DNA of 40,734 bases, taken from Roseiarcus sp050015575. GTDB taxonomy: Bacteria; Pseudomonadota; Alphaproteobacteria; Rhizobiales; Beijerinckiaceae. Below are positions 40,137 through 40,734 of this stretch, one piece after another (position 1 is the stretch's first letter; each line of letters starts with the position of its first letter). The position numbers and the translations under genes are program-made. The stretch covers positions 1 through 40,734 of the forward strand of contig JBEKBD010000041.1 in assembly GCA_050015575.1 (NCBI GenBank). The letters are read 5' to 3'. Below the pieces are notes generated by a model that saw nothing but the letters and a program-made list of their open reading frames with translations, did no database searches and was not told where the DNA came from.

Positions 40137-40734
40137 ATGAACCGCTTCTGGAGCGCCCTGGCGGGCGAAATCACCCCTTACCAGCCGGGCGAGCAGCCGC
40201 GCGTCGCCGATCTCGTCAAGCTCAACACCAACGAGAACCCGTTCGGCCCCTCGCCGCGCGCGCTGGAAGCGGTCCGCGCCGCCGCGTCGGAAAGCCTGCG
40301 GCTCTACCCCGATTTCGCGGCGGCCCGCTTGCGCGAGACCTTGGCGGCCTATCACGGCCTGACGCCGGATCAGGTTTTCGTCGGCAACGGCTCCGACGAA
40401 GCGCTCGCCTTCGCCTTCGCGGCGCTGTTGAAGCAGGAAGCGCCGCTGCTGTTTCCCGACGTCACCTACAGCTTCTATCCCGTGTTCTGCCAGCTGTTCG
40501 GCGTCCGCTACGAGACGGTCCCGCTCGACCAATCGATGCGGGTCGGCGTCGCGGACTATCGCCGCCCCGGCGGGGCGATCATTCTGGCCAACCCGAACGC
40601 GCCGACCGGCATCGCGTTGGCGCGGTCCGAGATCGCGCGCCTGCTCGCCGACCATCCCGACAAGCCGGTCGTGATCGACGAAGCCTATGTCGACTTCGGC
40701 GCCGAAACGACGATTCCCTTGATCGCCGCGCATC
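40137..40734 (+). CDS. hisC: Histidinol-phosphate aminotransferase (5' part, runs off the window)
   Basis: About 199 N-terminal codons of a PLP-dependent class I/II aminotransferase acting in histidine synthesis. Recognisable are VKLNTNENPFGPSPRALEAV (about residues 28-47), LRLYPDFAAARLRETLA, VGNGSDEALAFAF (PLP phosphate site), PDVTYSFYPVF, ILANPNAPTGI, and VVIDEAYVDFG (PLP-contacting Asp and Tyr). The lysine that binds PLP lies beyond the edge. Related HisC copies can also act on aromatic amino acids. The ATG at 40137 is 27 bp after arsC, with a weak ribosome binding site (CGAGACC). Confidence 0.93.
   Translation, partial: MNRFWSALAGEITPYQPGEQPRVADLVKLNTNENPFGPSPRALEAVRAAASESLRLYPDFAAARLRETLAAYHGLTPDQVFVGNGSDEALAFAFAALLKQEAPLLFPDVTYSFYPVFCQLFGVRYETVPLDQSMRVGVADYRRPGGAIILANPNAPTGIALARSEIARLLADHPDKPVVIDEAYVDFGAETTIPLIAAH

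Noticed and set aside
1..40734. tRNA, rRNA, CRISPR arrays, insertion sequences, phage genes, riboswitch aptamers
   Set aside because: I looked for the hallmark sequences (tRNA TTC arm GGTTCGAATCC-type, direct repeats with spacers, transposase motifs, conserved riboswitch cores) and saw none that I could support.

Overview
The window is chromosomal DNA from a high-GC alphaproteobacterium, most likely of the order Hyphomicrobiales (Rhizobiales). The main evidence is a complete acpXL-fabZXL-fabF2XL-fabF1XL-adh2XL-lpxXL cluster, which makes the very-long-chain fatty acid of lipid A in that group. Supporting signs are GTG/TTG starts, TTAACCAT (CtrA half-site-like) and GANTC (CcrM) sites, an sppA-ihfB-lapA-trpF-trpB block and an NDUFA9-like short-chain dehydrogenase. 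Family-level placement cannot be made from the window alone. There is no tRNA, rRNA, CRISPR array, insertion sequence or prophage that I can see; nearly everything is housekeeping or core-accessory content.

Layout. 1-5.5 kb: 5' part of alanine dehydrogenase, divergent from its Lrp-type regulator; exonuclease VII small subunit; an orphan ParA-type ATPase with two TTAACCAT boxes upstream; a DegP/HtrA-type periplasmic protease; a decayed DUF2852 gene; purB. 5.5-7.2 kb: a REP-like palindromic element and a DadA-like FAD oxidoreductase. 7.3-12.6 kb: the six-gene lipid A acyl cluster, tightly spaced, including one ketosynthase-like protein with no cysteine next to one with an intact Cys-His-His triad. 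13.0-16.6 kb: a 1179-residue symporter/hybrid histidine kinase with no response regulator gene beside it. 16.6-17.5 kb: a cobT pseudogene.

17.5-24.8 kb, all on the minus strand: a YjbR/MmcQ protein, trpB, trpF, lapA-like, ihfB, sppA, an NDUFA9-like epimerase whose frame runs on through sppA, and a divergent EF-G-like GTPase. trpA is not next to trpB. 25.0-29.3 kb: a fused aroK-aroB gene, a D-2-hydroxyacid dehydrogenase, and a membrane-anchored diguanylate cyclase behind a strong inverted repeat. 29.3-33.8 kb: a frameshifted small gene, argE, carA (convergent with argE, overlapping by 12 bp), a YqeY protein, a UbiK/BMFP protein and a YbjN-like protein. 34.1-37.3 kb: a cytochrome bd oxidase operon, cydP-like/cydA/cydB/cydX; the 35-codon cydX is easily missed. 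37.4-40.7 kb: two small membrane proteins of unknown function, rpmF with a textbook terminator, an EamA/DMT exporter, arsC and the 5' part of hisC.

I found no clearly new multi-gene system. The points most worth a second look are the cysteine-free ketosynthase paired with an active one, the TTAACCAT boxes in front of the orphan ParA, the orphan SSS-STAC-PAS-HK-REC sensor, the AroK-AroB fusion, and a recurring pattern of genes (DUF2852, cobT, a small gene near 29.4 kb, possibly the epimerase) damaged by frameshifts or internal deletions. That pattern is either real gene erosion or an assembly problem and should be settled first.
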